Below are positions 1 through 9,550 of a stretch of 64,000 nt of DNA, piece by piece. The notes under the pieces are model-generated. The model saw only the letters and a list, made by a program, of their open reading frames with translations, was not told where the DNA came from and searched no databases. The position numbers and the translations under genes were made by a program. The DNA is from an uncultured Pelagibacteraceae bacterium (GTDB lineage: Bacteria > Pseudomonadota > Alphaproteobacteria > Pelagibacterales > Pelagibacteraceae): assembly GCA_902517865.1 (NCBI GenBank), contig CABYDT010000003.1, positions 99,306-163,305 on the forward strand, given 5' to 3'. Within the stretch, counting starts at the first letter, position 1. Each line of letters starts with the position of its first letter.

Positions 1-1046
1 TTTTTGACGGTTTCCACGATCTTTGGCATTCTTGTCATACCACCAACAAGAATCACCTCGCCAATTTCCCCAGCTGACATACCAGCATCTTTCAAAGCTG
101 TTTTGCAAGGACCTATTGTTTTTTCAATTAACTCGGAGACAATTGACTCTAATTTAGCTCTAGTTAGTTTTAGAGTTAAATGTTTTGGTCCCGACTTGTC
201 TGCAGTAATAAAAGGTAGATTAATCTCTGTTTGTGCAGAAGATGATAATTCAATTTTTGCTTTTTCAGCAGCTTCCTTCAATCTTTGTAAAGCTAATTTA
301 TCTTGTTTTAAATCAATCGCATTATCTTTTTTAAATTCATCAGCAAGATAATTTACTATCTTAGTATCAAAATCCTCGCCACCTAGGGCTGTATCACCAT
401 TAGTGGATTTAACTTCAAACACACCATCTCCAAGTTCAAGTATAGATATATCAAATGTTCCACCACCTAAATCGTAAACAGCAACAGTTTTAGCTTTCTT
501 TTTGTCTAAACCATATGCTAATGCAGCCGCAGTTGGCTCATTAATAATTCTTTCAACTTCTAGTCCTGCAATTTTTCCGGCATCTCTCGTTGCTTGTCTT
601 TGAGAGTCATTAAAGTAAGCAGGAACTGTTATAACTGCTTTTTTTACTTCAGAACCTAAATATTTTTCCGCAGTTTCTTTCATTTTTTGAAGTACAAATG
701 CTGAAATCTGACTTGGTGAATATTTGTTATTTTTAGCCTCAACCCAAGCATCTCCATTTTCTGATTTTATAATTTTATAAGGAAGGCTATCAATATCTTT
801 CTTAACTGCTGCCCCATCAAATTTTCTACCAATTAATCTTTTTACGGCATACAAAGTATTTTCTGGATTAGTTACTGCTTGTCTTTTAGCCGACATTCCA
901 ACAAGCTTTTCATTATCAGTAAATGCAACAACTGAAGGGGTAGTTCTTGCTCCTTCAACGTTTTCAATAACTTTAGCTTCTTTGCCATCCATGACGGCAA
1001 CACATGAATTAGTTGTGCCTAAGTCAATTCCTATAATTCTAGTCAT
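1..1046 (-). CDS. dnaK: Chaperone DnaK (Hsp70), N-terminal part; C-terminus beyond the window
   Basis: ATP-driven Hsp70 chaperone of the cytoplasm, working with GrpE (encoded just upstream) and DnaJ. The reading frame starts at the ATG complementary to 1044-1046 and gives [18 protein letters not shown], the classic phosphate-1 motif of the actin-like ATPase domain. About 348 residues are present before the window edge, so nearly all of the nucleotide-binding domain is visible; the end of that domain, the substrate-binding domain and the lid lie outside. The last visible part contains the [12 protein letters not shown] adenosine-binding motif. It lies 83 bp downstream of grpE on the same strand and has a strong Shine-Dalgarno sequence. 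The identification is secure; the truncation is due only to the window. Confidence 0.97.
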   Translation of the reverse strand, partial: MTRIIGIDLGTTNSCVAVMDGKEAKVIENVEGARTTPSVVAFTDNEKLVGMSAKRQAVTNPENTLYAVKRLIGRKFDGAAVKKDIDSLPYKIIKSENGDAWVEAKNNKYSPSQISAFVLQKMKETAEKYLGSEVKKAVITVPAYFNDSQRQATRDAGKIAGLEVERIINEPTAAALAYGLDKKKAKTVAVYDLGGGTFDISILELGDGVFEVKSTNGDTALGGEDFDTKIVNYLADEFKKDNAIDLKQDKLALQRLKEAAEKAKIELSSSAQTEINLPFITADKSGPKHLTLKLTRAKLESIVSELIEKTIGPCKTALKDAGMSAGEIGEVILVGGMTRMPKIVETVK

Positions 1047-1050
1047 AATA

Positions 1051-1058
1051 TTCTCCTT
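1051..1058 (-). promoter_or_regulatory. Strong Shine-Dalgarno sequence for dnaK
   Basis: Read on the minus strand this is AAGGAGAA, four bases before the dnaK ATG. Most genes in this window lack such a clear ribosome binding site, so it marks dnaK as a highly translated gene and fixes its start. Confidence 0.7.
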
Positions 1059-1129
1059 AATAATGTATGATGTGGTAATTATCTTGAGTTTTACAAGGCA
1101 ATAAATAAATTTTTTTTATTAGAAAATAC

Positions 1130-1675
1130 TTATTTTTTGGGGTTTTTAGCTACATATACCATAGAAGGTCTCAATAATCTTTCGTATAGTGTATAACCTT
1201 TTTGGACTTCTTCAATTATAGTACCCTCTTCTTTATCGCTCTCCTTCTGCCCAACTGCCTGATGGAAATTAGGATCGAATTTTAGTCCTAAGCATTTAAT
1301 GTAGTTTATATTGTTTTGTTTTAGAGTGCTTTCTAAATCTTTTTCAATAATTTCCACACCCTCTAAAATTTCTTTAAATTCAGCGGTTTTGAATTTATCG
1401 TTTTGTTTAAAAATATTGAACGCTCGATGTAAATTGTCAGTAAGTGCTAAAATTTGTAAAGCAAACGTCGATGCTCCAAACTTAATAATATCTTCTTTCT
1501 CTTTTTCATGATTTTTTCTTAGATTCTCGCTTTCGGCTAAAGCACGTAAAAGTTTATCATTAAGTTCTTTTATTTTTTTTTCACTATGATTATCATCGTT
1601 TCCAGCTAAGTTTTTTGGGCTAATTTCATTATCCTTTGGTGAAGGGGACTTTTTTTCATCATTTTTGTCAGTCAT
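1130..1675 (-). CDS. grpE: Nucleotide exchange factor GrpE
   Basis: GrpE releases ADP from DnaK. The protein has 181 residues, the usual length. A polar lysine/asparagine-rich N-terminus is followed by a long predicted coiled coil (about residues 30-75, with the family-typical LLRALAESENLRK segment). The C-terminal beta domain includes GLKFDPNFHQAV and ends near RPSMVYVAKN, both GrpE hallmarks. It is transcribed ahead of dnaK, the classical grpE-dnaK order. No hrcA repressor gene lies beside it and no CIRCE-type inverted repeat is visible, so control by a heat-shock sigma factor is more likely (inference). It is divergent from rph across 60 bp. Confidence 0.95.
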   Translation of the reverse strand: MTDKNDEKKSPSPKDNEISPKNLAGNDDNHSEKKIKELNDKLLRALAESENLRKNHEKEKEDIIKFGASTFALQILALTDNLHRAFNIFKQNDKFKTAEFKEILEGVEIIEKDLESTLKQNNINYIKCLGLKFDPNFHQAVGQKESDKEEGTIIEEVQKGYTLYERLLRPSMVYVAKNPKK

Positions 1676-1735
1676 AATGTATATTTAATCTGTTAAAAGG
1701 ATATATAATGATGGTTTAAAAAAATCCAAGTTCAA

Positions 1736-2452
1736 ATGACAAGAAAAAATAGAAAAAATTTTGAGATAAGACCCCTCGAAATAGTTAAAAATAACATTAA
1801 AAATGCAGATGGCTCGTGTTTAATCAAATTAGGAAATACCCAAATCATTTGCACAGCTTCTTTTGAAGGCAAACTACCAAAATGGCTTAAGGGTAGTGGT
1901 AAAGGATGGATAACGGCTGAGTATGGCATGTTACCAAGATCAACAAACGAGAGAATGAGACGAGAGGCGTCCGTTGGAAAAATTTCAGGTCGAACTTCTG
2001 AAATTCAAAGATTAATAGGAAGGGCATTAAGATCTTCAGTTGATTTAAGCATATTAGGAGAAAATTTGATAACAATTGATTGCGATGTGATCCAAGCAGA
2101 TGGAGGAACAAGGACTGCATCTATAACCGGCGGATACGTAGCATTAGTAGAATGTATTAAAATCATGCAAAGTAAAAAAATAATAAATACTAATCCAATT
2201 AAAAATCAAATTGCAGCGATAAGTAGCGGTTACGTGAATGGTGATCACCTTATAGATTTAGATTATGAAGAAGATAGTACAGCTGATGTGGATGCAAATT
2301 TTGTAATTAATAGTTCACAAGATTTAATAGAAATACAATTAACATCAGAAAAAGAGGCATGTAGCGAAAAACAATTTAATGAAATGTTGATTAAAGCAAA
2401 AGACACAATATCTGAAATAATAAAATATCAAAAAAAAATATTAAGTGAATAA
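1736..2452 (+). CDS. rph: Ribonuclease PH
   Basis: Phosphate-dependent 3'-5' exoribonuclease that trims tRNA 3' ends. It has 238 residues, the normal size, and a single RNase PH fold. Family motifs include the N-terminal RPLEI segment, GWITAEYGMLPRST, the RIIGRALR-like LIGRALRSSVD and DCDVIQADGGTRTASI; DLDYEEDSTADVDANFV carries the acidic metal-binding residues. The ATG at 1736 is chosen because MTRKNRKN leads directly into the conserved fold. It is translationally coupled to rdgB by an 8-base overlap. The pairing of rph beside grpE and before rdgB is a known alphaproteobacterial arrangement, here without the hrcA usually found with it. Confidence 0.96.
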   Translation: MTRKNRKNFEIRPLEIVKNNIKNADGSCLIKLGNTQIICTASFEGKLPKWLKGSGKGWITAEYGMLPRSTNERMRREASVGKISGRTSEIQRLIGRALRSSVDLSILGENLITIDCDVIQADGGTRTASITGGYVALVECIKIMQSKKIINTNPIKNQIAAISSGYVNGDHLIDLDYEEDSTADVDANFVINSSQDLIEIQLTSEKEACSEKQFNEMLIKAKDTISEIIKYQKKILSE

Positions 2453-3056
2453 GTTTAAAATTTTAAAATCCGCAAAGAAAATTTTAATAGCTACAAATAA
2501 TCCTGGTAAATTTAAGGAGATCAAAGAGTTGTTACCACGAAAAATTCGTTATTTTAAACCCAAAGATTTTAACATGAAAGAACCTATTGAAAATGGAAAA
2601 ACCTTTCAGGCTAATGCAAAAATCAAATCTCTTTATGGCGCTAAATCAAGTAACATTGTATGTATCTCTGACGACTCAGGTATTGAGATATCAGAATTAA
2701 ATAATCAACCAGGTATTTATTCAGCTAGATGGGCAGGAAGAACAAAAAATTTTAATTTGGCAATTCAAAAAGTTTATAAAAAGTTAAAAAAAAAAAATAA
2801 GTTAAATTCAAAAGCAAATTTTGTATGTTGCTTATCGATAGCACTTCCAGATGGAACGTCGAGAGAGTTTATAGGAAGAATTAAGGGAAGGATTGTATTT
2901 CCAGCAAAAGGAAAAAATGGCTTTGGATACGATCCAATATTTATTCCTTATGGTCAAAAAAAAACTTTTGGTGAATTAAAAAAAAGAGAAAAGCAAAAAA
3001 TCTCACATAGATATGAGGCTTTTAAAAAAATTAAGAAATATTTTAAGTTTTCTTAA
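2445..3056 (+). CDS. rdgB: dITP/XTP pyrophosphatase (RdgB/HAM1 family)
   Basis: House-cleaning nucleotidase that hydrolyses dITP, ITP and XTP to monophosphates, preventing purine analogue incorporation. It has 203 residues. Motifs are IATNNPGKFKEI near the N-terminus (nucleotide binding), SDDSGIEI (acidic metal site) and PAKGKNGFGYDPIF in the second half, the strongest HAM1 signature. The start is a GTG at 2445 inside the end of rph, giving an 8-base overlap that suggests coupled translation; no in-frame ATG precedes the conserved region. The 3' end overlaps the convergent LpoA-like gene by 14 bases. Confidence 0.95.
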   Translation: MNKFKILKSAKKILIATNNPGKFKEIKELLPRKIRYFKPKDFNMKEPIENGKTFQANAKIKSLYGAKSSNIVCISDDSGIEISELNNQPGIYSARWAGRTKNFNLAIQKVYKKLKKKNKLNSKANFVCCLSIALPDGTSREFIGRIKGRIVFPAKGKNGFGYDPIFIPYGQKKTFGELKKREKQKISHRYEAFKKIKKYFKFS

Positions 3057-4197
3057 CTTTTATGAATTTACCTTTTTTTATTTTATAGAGTTGTAATTCG
3101 TGATTTACTTTATTTTTTTCAATTTTAAATTTTCCAATCTCACCTTTAAAAGTAGATTTTTGAAAATCCTCAATTCTTAAATAATTTTCTTTTTTATTAA
3201 ACCACGTCGATGCAATTAAAGGGACAATATCAAATGCTAAAATTTCAATATTTTCAATATTACTCCCGTAAACTTTTTTATATTTTTTATTTAATTTTTC
3301 AAAAGCATTGAGATTAATAGATGGAAAAATAATATTTTCTAATGATGGTTCTAATAATAAATTTTTGTTAAACCATTGGTTTAATGTAATGAATTGAACA
3401 GTTTTATAATTCACGTCGTAAAAATCAAAAAAAGAAATTGATGCAATAAGCTCGTTGTTATAATTTGGTATAAATACACGTCTATAATTAACACCCTCTC
3501 TAGTATCGTGTTTCTCTAATTCTTTTGCATAATTTGCGTCACCCTCATCTCCAGTTGCTTTCAATTTTTTGATTTGATCTAAATGCTTTTTATTTCGATA
3601 ATTAAAATTAGTTGCTTGTAATGATCTTAATTTAATTTCGTTAAAATTTTTGTAAAAATATTTTTTCTTTATCTTCACCTTAGACTTTAACTGTTCCAAT
3701 GTAAGTTTTGAAAAATTGTTCTCTTTAGCAAAATAAACAATTTTATCACTTCTTTTTTTTAGAAAGTTATCCAATGCTTTGATTTCTGAAGATAAATTCA
3801 CACCAAAATTTAATACATTTGATGGTATTTTTGTTTCTTTATTACTAAATGAAAAGAAAAATGAATTTTGAAAATCTTTCAGATTTTTAATTTCTTCTAA
3901 TGACTCTGAGGTTATCGGTCCGATAAATATATTTAAATTTTTTTCTCTTGCTTTTAGGTAGGCGTTTTTAGCACCTTCTTTTGAACTTTTTGTATCGTAA
4001 GGATATATTTCAATATCTAAATTATCTAATTCAAATATGGTCAATTGAATTGTATTCATTACTCTAACTCCAATATCACTGTATTTGCCTGAAAGAGGTA
4101 AGATTGCTCCAATTCTTAACTTGTCTTTTTTAGCGTGAGCAGTAACCGAGAAAAAAACTACAAGGTAAAAAAATAAGATATATTTAATCGCCTTCAT
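3043..4197 (-). CDS. LpoA-like penicillin-binding protein activator (periplasmic binding-protein fold)
   Basis: 384-residue exported protein. An N-terminal signal peptide (about residues 1-22, ending SVTAHA) precedes a periplasmic-binding-protein type 1 fold beginning LRIGAILPLSGKYSDIG, as in branched-chain amino-acid binding proteins and LpoA. There is no lipobox cysteine at the cleavage site, so it looks soluble rather than lipid-anchored. In proteobacteria the LpoA/YraM gene sits divergently next to rsmI (yraL), exactly as here, and the BON lipoprotein after rsmI matches yraP of that locus. A role in activating peptidoglycan synthases is inferred from this context; amino-acid sensing is the alternative. 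There is no adjacent ABC permease. Confidence 0.75.
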   Translation of the reverse strand: MKAIKYILFFYLVVFFSVTAHAKKDKLRIGAILPLSGKYSDIGVRVMNTIQLTIFELDNLDIEIYPYDTKSSKEGAKNAYLKAREKNLNIFIGPITSESLEEIKNLKDFQNSFFFSFSNKETKIPSNVLNFGVNLSSEIKALDNFLKKRSDKIVYFAKENNFSKLTLEQLKSKVKIKKKYFYKNFNEIKLRSLQATNFNYRNKKHLDQIKKLKATGDEGDANYAKELEKHDTREGVNYRRVFIPNYNNELIASISFFDFYDVNYKTVQFITLNQWFNKNLLLEPSLENIIFPSINLNAFEKLNKKYKKVYGSNIENIEILAFDIVPLIASTWFNKKENYLRIEDFQKSTFKGEIGKFKIEKNKVNHELQLYKIKKGKFIKVKKT

Positions 4198-4229
4198 GTT
4201 ATGATCGTATTTGAGCTATTAATAAATTT

Positions 4230-5069
4230 ATGCAAAAAAACATTTTAAAGGGTGGATTATACATCGTTAGTCTACCAATTGGCAATCTCAACGATATAAC
4301 ATCTAGAGCCAAAGTTACAATTTCTAATTCAGACTATATACTGTGTGAAGATACTAGAAATACATTAAAAATTCTAAATTATTTTAAAATATCAAAAAAG
4401 TTAGTGAGTTATCATAAGTTTAATGAGACTAAAATAAAAGATAAAATTATTGAAGATTTAAAAAAGGGAAAAATAATATCTTTGGTGTCGGACTCTGGAA
4501 CACCGTCAATTTCCGATCCAGGAAAAAGTTTAATTACAGCGGTGCATAAAAATAACATTAATATTTTTCCAGTACCTGGTGTTTCAGCGCCTATTGCGGC
4601 TTATAGCGTATCAGGTTTTCAAGAAAATTTTCATTTTGCCGGATTCCTTCCAAAGAAACTTACTGAGGCTGAAAGATATTTAATTAAATTAAAAAAAATC
4701 AATGCAGTTTTAATTTTTTTTATACCTTCAAGAGATTTAAAAAAATATCACAAAATAATTGTTAAACATTTTTATGATATGGAATTTTTTATAGCAAGAG
4801 AAATAACAAAGCTTCATGAAACTTATATTAGGGATAAAGTAGACAGACTTCAAAGGTATATTGAAAAAAATAATAAAGGGGAATTAACCCTTTTAGTAGA
4901 TAATAATTTTTCTGAACAAAAACAATATAATCCTGTTGATATCGTAGCAGAAATTAAATTATTGATTGGTAAAATGAAGTCAAAAGATATATCTGAATAT
5001 TTAGGTAATAAATATAATTTGCGCAAAAAAAGTATATATGAAAAAGTTATTAAATTACTAAATGAATAA
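4230..5069 (+). CDS. rsmI: 16S rRNA (cytidine-1402 2'-O)-methyltransferase RsmI
   Basis: SAM-dependent tetrapyrrole-methylase-fold enzyme that 2'-O-methylates C1402 in the decoding centre of 16S rRNA. 279 residues. Motifs: GGLYIVSLPIGNLNDIT at the N-terminus, CEDTRNTLKIL, VSDSGTPSISDPG (the SAM-binding loop signature) and FPVPGVSAPIAA. The C-terminal GELTLLVDN segment and a lysine-rich tail are also family-like. Divergent from the LpoA-like gene with 32 bp between the starts. Its stop overlaps the start of the BON lipoprotein by 8 bases, so the two are probably co-transcribed. The yraN gene often found here is absent. Confidence 0.95.
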   Translation: MQKNILKGGLYIVSLPIGNLNDITSRAKVTISNSDYILCEDTRNTLKILNYFKISKKLVSYHKFNETKIKDKIIEDLKKGKIISLVSDSGTPSISDPGKSLITAVHKNNINIFPVPGVSAPIAAYSVSGFQENFHFAGFLPKKLTEAERYLIKLKKINAVLIFFIPSRDLKKYHKIIVKHFYDMEFFIAREITKLHETYIRDKVDRLQRYIEKNNKGELTLLVDNNFSEQKQYNPVDIVAEIKLLIGKMKSKDISEYLGNKYNLRKKSIYEKVIKLLNE

Positions 5070-5670
5070 ATTATTAAAAATAATTCCAATACTTTTTGTT
5101 TTTTACAGTTGTGTACCTGTCATAGGTACAGCGACTGTCGGAGTTATTAAAACAGGAGTACAAATTTCGGAAGACCCAAGGACTTTTGGAACAATTGTAG
5201 ACGATAATATAATAGAGAAGTCATTCAAATTTAAAGTCACTGAGACAGATAAAAAATATTTTTTAGTTGTGAAAGGTAAATCATTAGATGGAAGATTTTT
5301 TATTAAAGGAGAAGTTAATTCTATAGATGAAAAGATTTTAATGACCAAATTAGCATGGGAGACAGATGGCGTAAGGTCTGTTCAAAATAATATAACGGTC
5401 AAAGATGAAACGACCTGGAAAGATAAGGCAAAAGATATACTCATTACATCACAATTAAAAGTTGCGTTAGTAAGCGATAAAAATATAAAATCAGCGAATT
5501 TTCAGGTTACGACAGTAAATCAAAATATTTATATTTTTGGAATCGCAAGGAATGAGGAAGAAAGAAAACTTGTTATCAATGAAGCAAATCAGATCAATGA
5601 TGTTGAAGAAGTTGTTTCAAGTATTTTTTTAATTTCTGATCTAACAAACAATCAAAGATTAAAAAATTAA
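5062..5670 (+). CDS. BON-domain outer-membrane lipoprotein (DolP/YraP-like)
   Basis: 202-residue predicted lipoprotein. A short signal sequence ends in FYSC, with the acylated cysteine expected at residue 17. Two BON-type repeats follow, roughly residues 50-115 and 125-195. The second shows the pattern IKSANFQVTTVNQNIYIFG followed by NEVEEVVS-like residues, typical of BON phospholipid-binding domains. In the E. coli locus yraP (dolP) lies near rsmI and lpoA, so this is the likely counterpart, acting in outer-membrane integrity (inference). It overlaps rsmI by 8 bases and its stop overlaps the convergent maeB gene by 4 bases. Confidence 0.85.
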   Translation: MNKLLKIIPILFVFYSCVPVIGTATVGVIKTGVQISEDPRTFGTIVDDNIIEKSFKFKVTETDKKYFLVVKGKSLDGRFFIKGEVNSIDEKILMTKLAWETDGVRSVQNNITVKDETTWKDKAKDILITSQLKVALVSDKNIKSANFQVTTVNQNIYIFGIARNEEERKLVINEANQINDVEEVVSSIFLISDLTNNQRLKN

Positions 5671-7946
5671 TATTTAATAATTTCAGAGGAATAAGCTGCT
5701 ATGGAAGCTAAATTTAAGATTTCAGAACTTGAAGATCTTAGCGGGGCAACCTCAATTGGTTGAGCTAGACCAATTAGCAATGGTCCAAATACCTTACCAC
5801 GAGAAAGTTCTTTCAACATTTTTATAGAAATTGCAGCCGCATGTATTGAGGGCATTACTAAAACATTTGCACTACCTACAATCTCAGAAAAAGAATAAGT
5901 ACCTTTATATTTATTGTTTAGTGCTACATCTGGTTGCATCTCGCCATCAAATAAAAAATCTACTTTCTCATCTTTTAACATTTCGACTGCTTTAGATATT
6001 CGTTTAGTTCTATCTGTTTCTGGTTGCCCAAAAGTTGAATGTGATAAAAAAGCAATTTTCGGATCTAATCCAAGAAGTTTTGCTACTCTCGCGGACGATT
6101 TTGCTATTGATGCAAGTTCTTCAGATGTTGGGTATTCAATAACATTTGTGTCAGCGATTACGATTGTTCTCCCTCTATTAACAAAAACACATAACCCAAA
6201 AACAATTTCGTCATCACGTGAACCTATAGATTGCATTAATTTATCTACAGTTGCAGCATAATGCCTTGTATTACCAGCTACCATCCCATCGGCATCGCCA
6301 CAAGCAACCATACACGAACCCCATGTTACGCGGTCCGTTTTAACAAGCTTATTACACTCAGCTTCTAATACACCTTTTCTTTGTAATTTTTTGTAAAGAT
6401 AATTAATATATTTTTTAGATTTATCTTTATCAGTAGAATTTGTAACTTGAATTTTATAGTTTTCGTTTAAACCAATTTTTTTAAATGTATTTTTAAGCTT
6501 CTCCTCATTTGCTATTAAAATTGGTTCACCTAATCCGCTATTTTTGAAAGCTACAGCTGCTTTTAAACTTTCCGGATCTTCACCCTCAGCAAACACTATT
6601 TTTTTTGTCTTACTTTTAATCAGTGAGTTAATCGTTTTCATAAAATTCATTGAAGGATCAAGTCTCTCAGCCAATTGCTGCTCATAAATTGAAAAATCCT
6701 TAATTGGTTTTTGTGCAACACCACTTTTTATTGCAGCTTTTGCAACAGCAATGGGTATTGAAGTTATAAGCCTTGGATCGAAAGTCGATGGGATTATATA
6801 ATCTTTACCGTATTGTGGTCTTTCTCCGCCATAAGCAACTACTACTTCATCTGGCACATCTTCACGAGCTAATTTTGCAATTGCGTTTGCTGCAGCTACT
6901 TTCATGTCTTCATTAATTGTTTTTGCTCTCACATCAAGAGCGCCTCTAAATATATATGGAAATCCAATCAAGTTATTAACTTGATTTGGGTAATCTGAAC
7001 GGCCTGTGGCTACAATGGCGTCACTTCTGATTTGATGAACTAGCTCTGGTTTTATTTCAGGATCAGGATTTGCACATGCAAATATAATTGGATTTTTTGC
7101 CATCGATTTTACCATTTCAGGTTTCAGCACGTCTTTTGCGGATAATCCAAGAAAAACATCAGCATTTTTAATTGCATCTTCTAATGTACGGTGTTTAGTA
7201 TTTATTGCGTGTTTAGATTTCCATTGATCAATTTTGCCAGGTCTATCTCTGTAGATAACACCCTTCCTGTCAAGCATGATTACATTCTCGTTCGGCACCC
7301 CACTATTTTTAAATAACTCAGTGCAAGCTATTGCTGATGCTCCAGCTCCATTAACGACTATCTTAACTTTCTTAATGTCTTTTTTCGCTATATCTAATGC
7401 ATTTATTAATCCAGCGGTAGTAATAATAGCAGTTCCATGTTGGTCATCATGAAAAATTGGAATGTCCACCAGTTGTTTTAGCTTTTCTTCTATTATGAAA
7501 CAGTCTGGCGCAGCAATATCTTCCAAATTAATACCACCAAAAGTTTTTGAAATTTTACTTATACAATTTATAATTTCATTAGAGTCTTTTGAATCTATTT
7601 CAATATCTATTGAGTCGATATCTGCAAATCTTTTAAATAAAACTGACTTCCCTTCCATTACTGGTTTCGAGGCTAGTGCACCCAAGTCTCCTAATCCTAA
7701 TATTGCACTTCCATTACTTATAACAGCAACTAAATTACCTTTACTTGTATAGTCATATGCACTTTGCTCATTTTTAGAAATTTCTATACATGGCACAGCT
7801 ACTCCTGGAGAGTATGCTAAAGCCAAATCCCTTTGCGTTGCTAAGTCTTTTGAGGATATAATTTCTATCTTTCCTGGTTTTCCCCCAGTATGAAAATCCA
7901 GAGCTTCTTTATCGCTATATTTTTCTATATTATCTTTCTTATTCAT
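5667..7946 (-). CDS. maeB: NADP-dependent malic enzyme with C-terminal phosphotransacetylase-like domain
   Basis: Oxidative decarboxylation of malate to pyruvate with NADPH production. 759 residues, the length of the MaeB hybrid class. Residues 1 to about 430 are the malic enzyme: ALAYSPGVAVPC, FHDDQHGTA (metal and malate site), VVNGAGASAIACTELF (NADP Rossmann) and FACANPDPEI. Residues about 430-759 form a Pta-like domain (IVFAEGEDPESLKAA, GNTRHYAATVDK) that in characterised homologues is regulatory, with no proven transacetylase activity. It is monocistronic: convergent with the BON gene (4-base overlap) and divergent from murJ over 72 bp. In a SAR11-type cell it would supply pyruvate and NADPH. 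Confidence 0.97.
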   Translation of the reverse strand: MNKKDNIEKYSDKEALDFHTGGKPGKIEIISSKDLATQRDLALAYSPGVAVPCIEISKNEQSAYDYTSKGNLVAVISNGSAILGLGDLGALASKPVMEGKSVLFKRFADIDSIDIEIDSKDSNEIINCISKISKTFGGINLEDIAAPDCFIIEEKLKQLVDIPIFHDDQHGTAIITTAGLINALDIAKKDIKKVKIVVNGAGASAIACTELFKNSGVPNENVIMLDRKGVIYRDRPGKIDQWKSKHAINTKHRTLEDAIKNADVFLGLSAKDVLKPEMVKSMAKNPIIFACANPDPEIKPELVHQIRSDAIVATGRSDYPNQVNNLIGFPYIFRGALDVRAKTINEDMKVAAANAIAKLAREDVPDEVVVAYGGERPQYGKDYIIPSTFDPRLITSIPIAVAKAAIKSGVAQKPIKDFSIYEQQLAERLDPSMNFMKTINSLIKSKTKKIVFAEGEDPESLKAAVAFKNSGLGEPILIANEEKLKNTFKKIGLNENYKIQVTNSTDKDKSKKYINYLYKKLQRKGVLEAECNKLVKTDRVTWGSCMVACGDADGMVAGNTRHYAATVDKLMQSIGSRDDEIVFGLCVFVNRGRTIVIADTNVIEYPTSEELASIAKSSARVAKLLGLDPKIAFLSHSTFGQPETDRTKRISKAVEMLKDEKVDFLFDGEMQPDVALNNKYKGTYSFSEIVGSANVLVMPSIHAAAISIKMLKELSRGKVFGPLLIGLAQPIEVAPLRSSSSEILNLASIAAYSSEIIKY

Positions 7947-8018
7947 TTCAAAGAATTGCCTAAATCTTTAGAGATAAGCTTTTAATTTAGATGAATTTTT
8001 CTGTAAAACAATAATTAA

Positions 8019-9545
8019 ATGAATATTTTGAAATCTGTAGGGTCATTTGGCGGTCTAACCATAATAAGTAGAATTCTTGGTTATTTAAGAGACATTTTGA
8101 TAGCTATTTTTATTGGCACATCCTATTTAGCAGATGCTTTTTTTGTAGCATTCAGACTTCCAAACACTTTTAGGCGTCTTTTTGCAGAGGGCTCTTTTAA
8201 TTCAGCTTTTATTCCAATGTATACAAAATTTAAAAATAAAAAACAGTCATATTTATTTGCAAACTCAATTTTCAATTTTTTATTAATAATACTTTTAGGA
8301 CTTGTATTCTTATGTGAAATTTTTATGGGTGGAGTAATGTTTATTATTTCTCCTGGTTTTGTAGAGGATCCTAATAAATTCGAAGTGGCAAAGACATTAA
8401 GTAGAATTACATTCCCCTTTTTATTATTTGTTTCACTTTCATCTTTTTTATCAGCTATACTAAATTCAAATAATAAATTTGCTGCCTCAGCTGCAGCTCC
8501 TATTATATTAAATATTTTTTTTATAATCTCTATTTTTATATCAAGTGCTTATGACAAATCATTTGTACATTATATGTCATTAGCTGTCTTTTTTGCTGGT
8601 ATTGTTCAGTTCTTGATTTTAGTATTTTGCACGAGAAAATATTTTATACCTAAATTAGGCTTTAATTTTATATATTTAAAAAATATAAAAGATTTTTTTA
8701 AAAGGATATTGCCTAGTATATTTTCTTCCGGAATTATGCAGATAAATATTTTAGTAGGCACTATTATCGCATCATTTCAATCTAGTGCAGTTTCTTATTT
8801 GTATTATGCTGATAGAGTTTACCAACTTCCACTAGCGCTTACGGGTATTGCTGTAGGTACGGTGATTTTACCAGTTTTGTCAAAAAGCCTAAAAAGCAAA
8901 TCAGAAAAGATTGTAAAATTTTTACAAAATAGATCAGTAGAACTTTCACTTTTTCTTTCAGCACCCGCTGCCGCTGGACTAATAATTGGTTCAGAACAAA
9001 TTATTTCTTGTTTATTTGGATATGGATCCTTTGATGATGAAAGTATTAAACAAACATCAAGAGCGCTAAAAGTTTTTGGATATGGTCTACCAGCTTTCTC
9101 ATTATTAAAATTATATTCCAATTTTTATTTTGCAAGAGGAAATACAAAATTTCCTTTCCATGTTTCAATAATAACAGTTATTTTGAATATTTTTATAAGT
9201 ATCTTATTTTTTAATAAAATAGGATTTATATCAATTGCTTTCGGAACTACTATTTCTTGTTGGATTTCAATATTTATCTATAAATTTTTTTTAAAAAAAG
9301 ACAATTTTTACGAGTTTGACAAAATATTTATTGAGAGATTTTCAAAAATTTTTGTATGTACTTTAATTATGGCGTCAATACTCTATTTCCAATTTTTTTA
9401 TTTCTCTTATAAATTTCAAACTGCTGATATTTATAAACTTTTTTATTTAATTTTTATTATTTCATCATCTATTATAGTTTATTTTGCTCTTTCACTATTG
9501 TTTAGGTCTTTCAGCATACGTGATTTTAGAATAAAAAGTATTTAG
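8019..9545 (+). CDS. murJ: Lipid II flippase MurJ (MviN)
   Basis: Polytopic inner-membrane protein of the MOP superfamily that flips lipid II for peptidoglycan assembly. 508 residues with about 13-14 hydrophobic segments along the whole chain. The N-terminus (SVGSFGGLTIISRILGYLRD) and the FRLPNTFRRLFAEGSFNSAFIP segment are the MurJ hallmark, containing the conserved arginines that line the cavity. It is the first gene of the 20.7 kb co-directional run and is followed by trpS after 5 bases. Transcription presumably begins in the 72 bp shared with maeB; I could not pick out a convincing promoter there. Confidence 0.97.
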   Translation: MNILKSVGSFGGLTIISRILGYLRDILIAIFIGTSYLADAFFVAFRLPNTFRRLFAEGSFNSAFIPMYTKFKNKKQSYLFANSIFNFLLIILLGLVFLCEIFMGGVMFIISPGFVEDPNKFEVAKTLSRITFPFLLFVSLSSFLSAILNSNNKFAASAAAPIILNIFFIISIFISSAYDKSFVHYMSLAVFFAGIVQFLILVFCTRKYFIPKLGFNFIYLKNIKDFFKRILPSIFSSGIMQINILVGTIIASFQSSAVSYLYYADRVYQLPLALTGIAVGTVILPVLSKSLKSKSEKIVKFLQNRSVELSLFLSAPAAAGLIIGSEQIISCLFGYGSFDDESIKQTSRALKVFGYGLPAFSLLKLYSNFYFARGNTKFPFHVSIITVILNIFISILFFNKIGFISIAFGTTISCWISIFIYKFFLKKDNFYEFDKIFIERFSKIFVCTLIMASILYFQFFYFSYKFQTADIYKLFYLIFIISSSIIVYFALSLLFRSFSIRDFRIKSI

Positions 9546-9550
9546 ATATT

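Noticed and set aside
4..351. Plus-strand open frame of 115 codons at the window start
   Set aside because: It is the antisense shadow of dnaK, whose minus-strand frame reads as Hsp70 throughout 1-1046.
5667..7946. maeB read as a novel fusion of malic enzyme and phosphotransacetylase
   Set aside because: This domain pairing is the well-known MaeB hybrid class, so it is not new.
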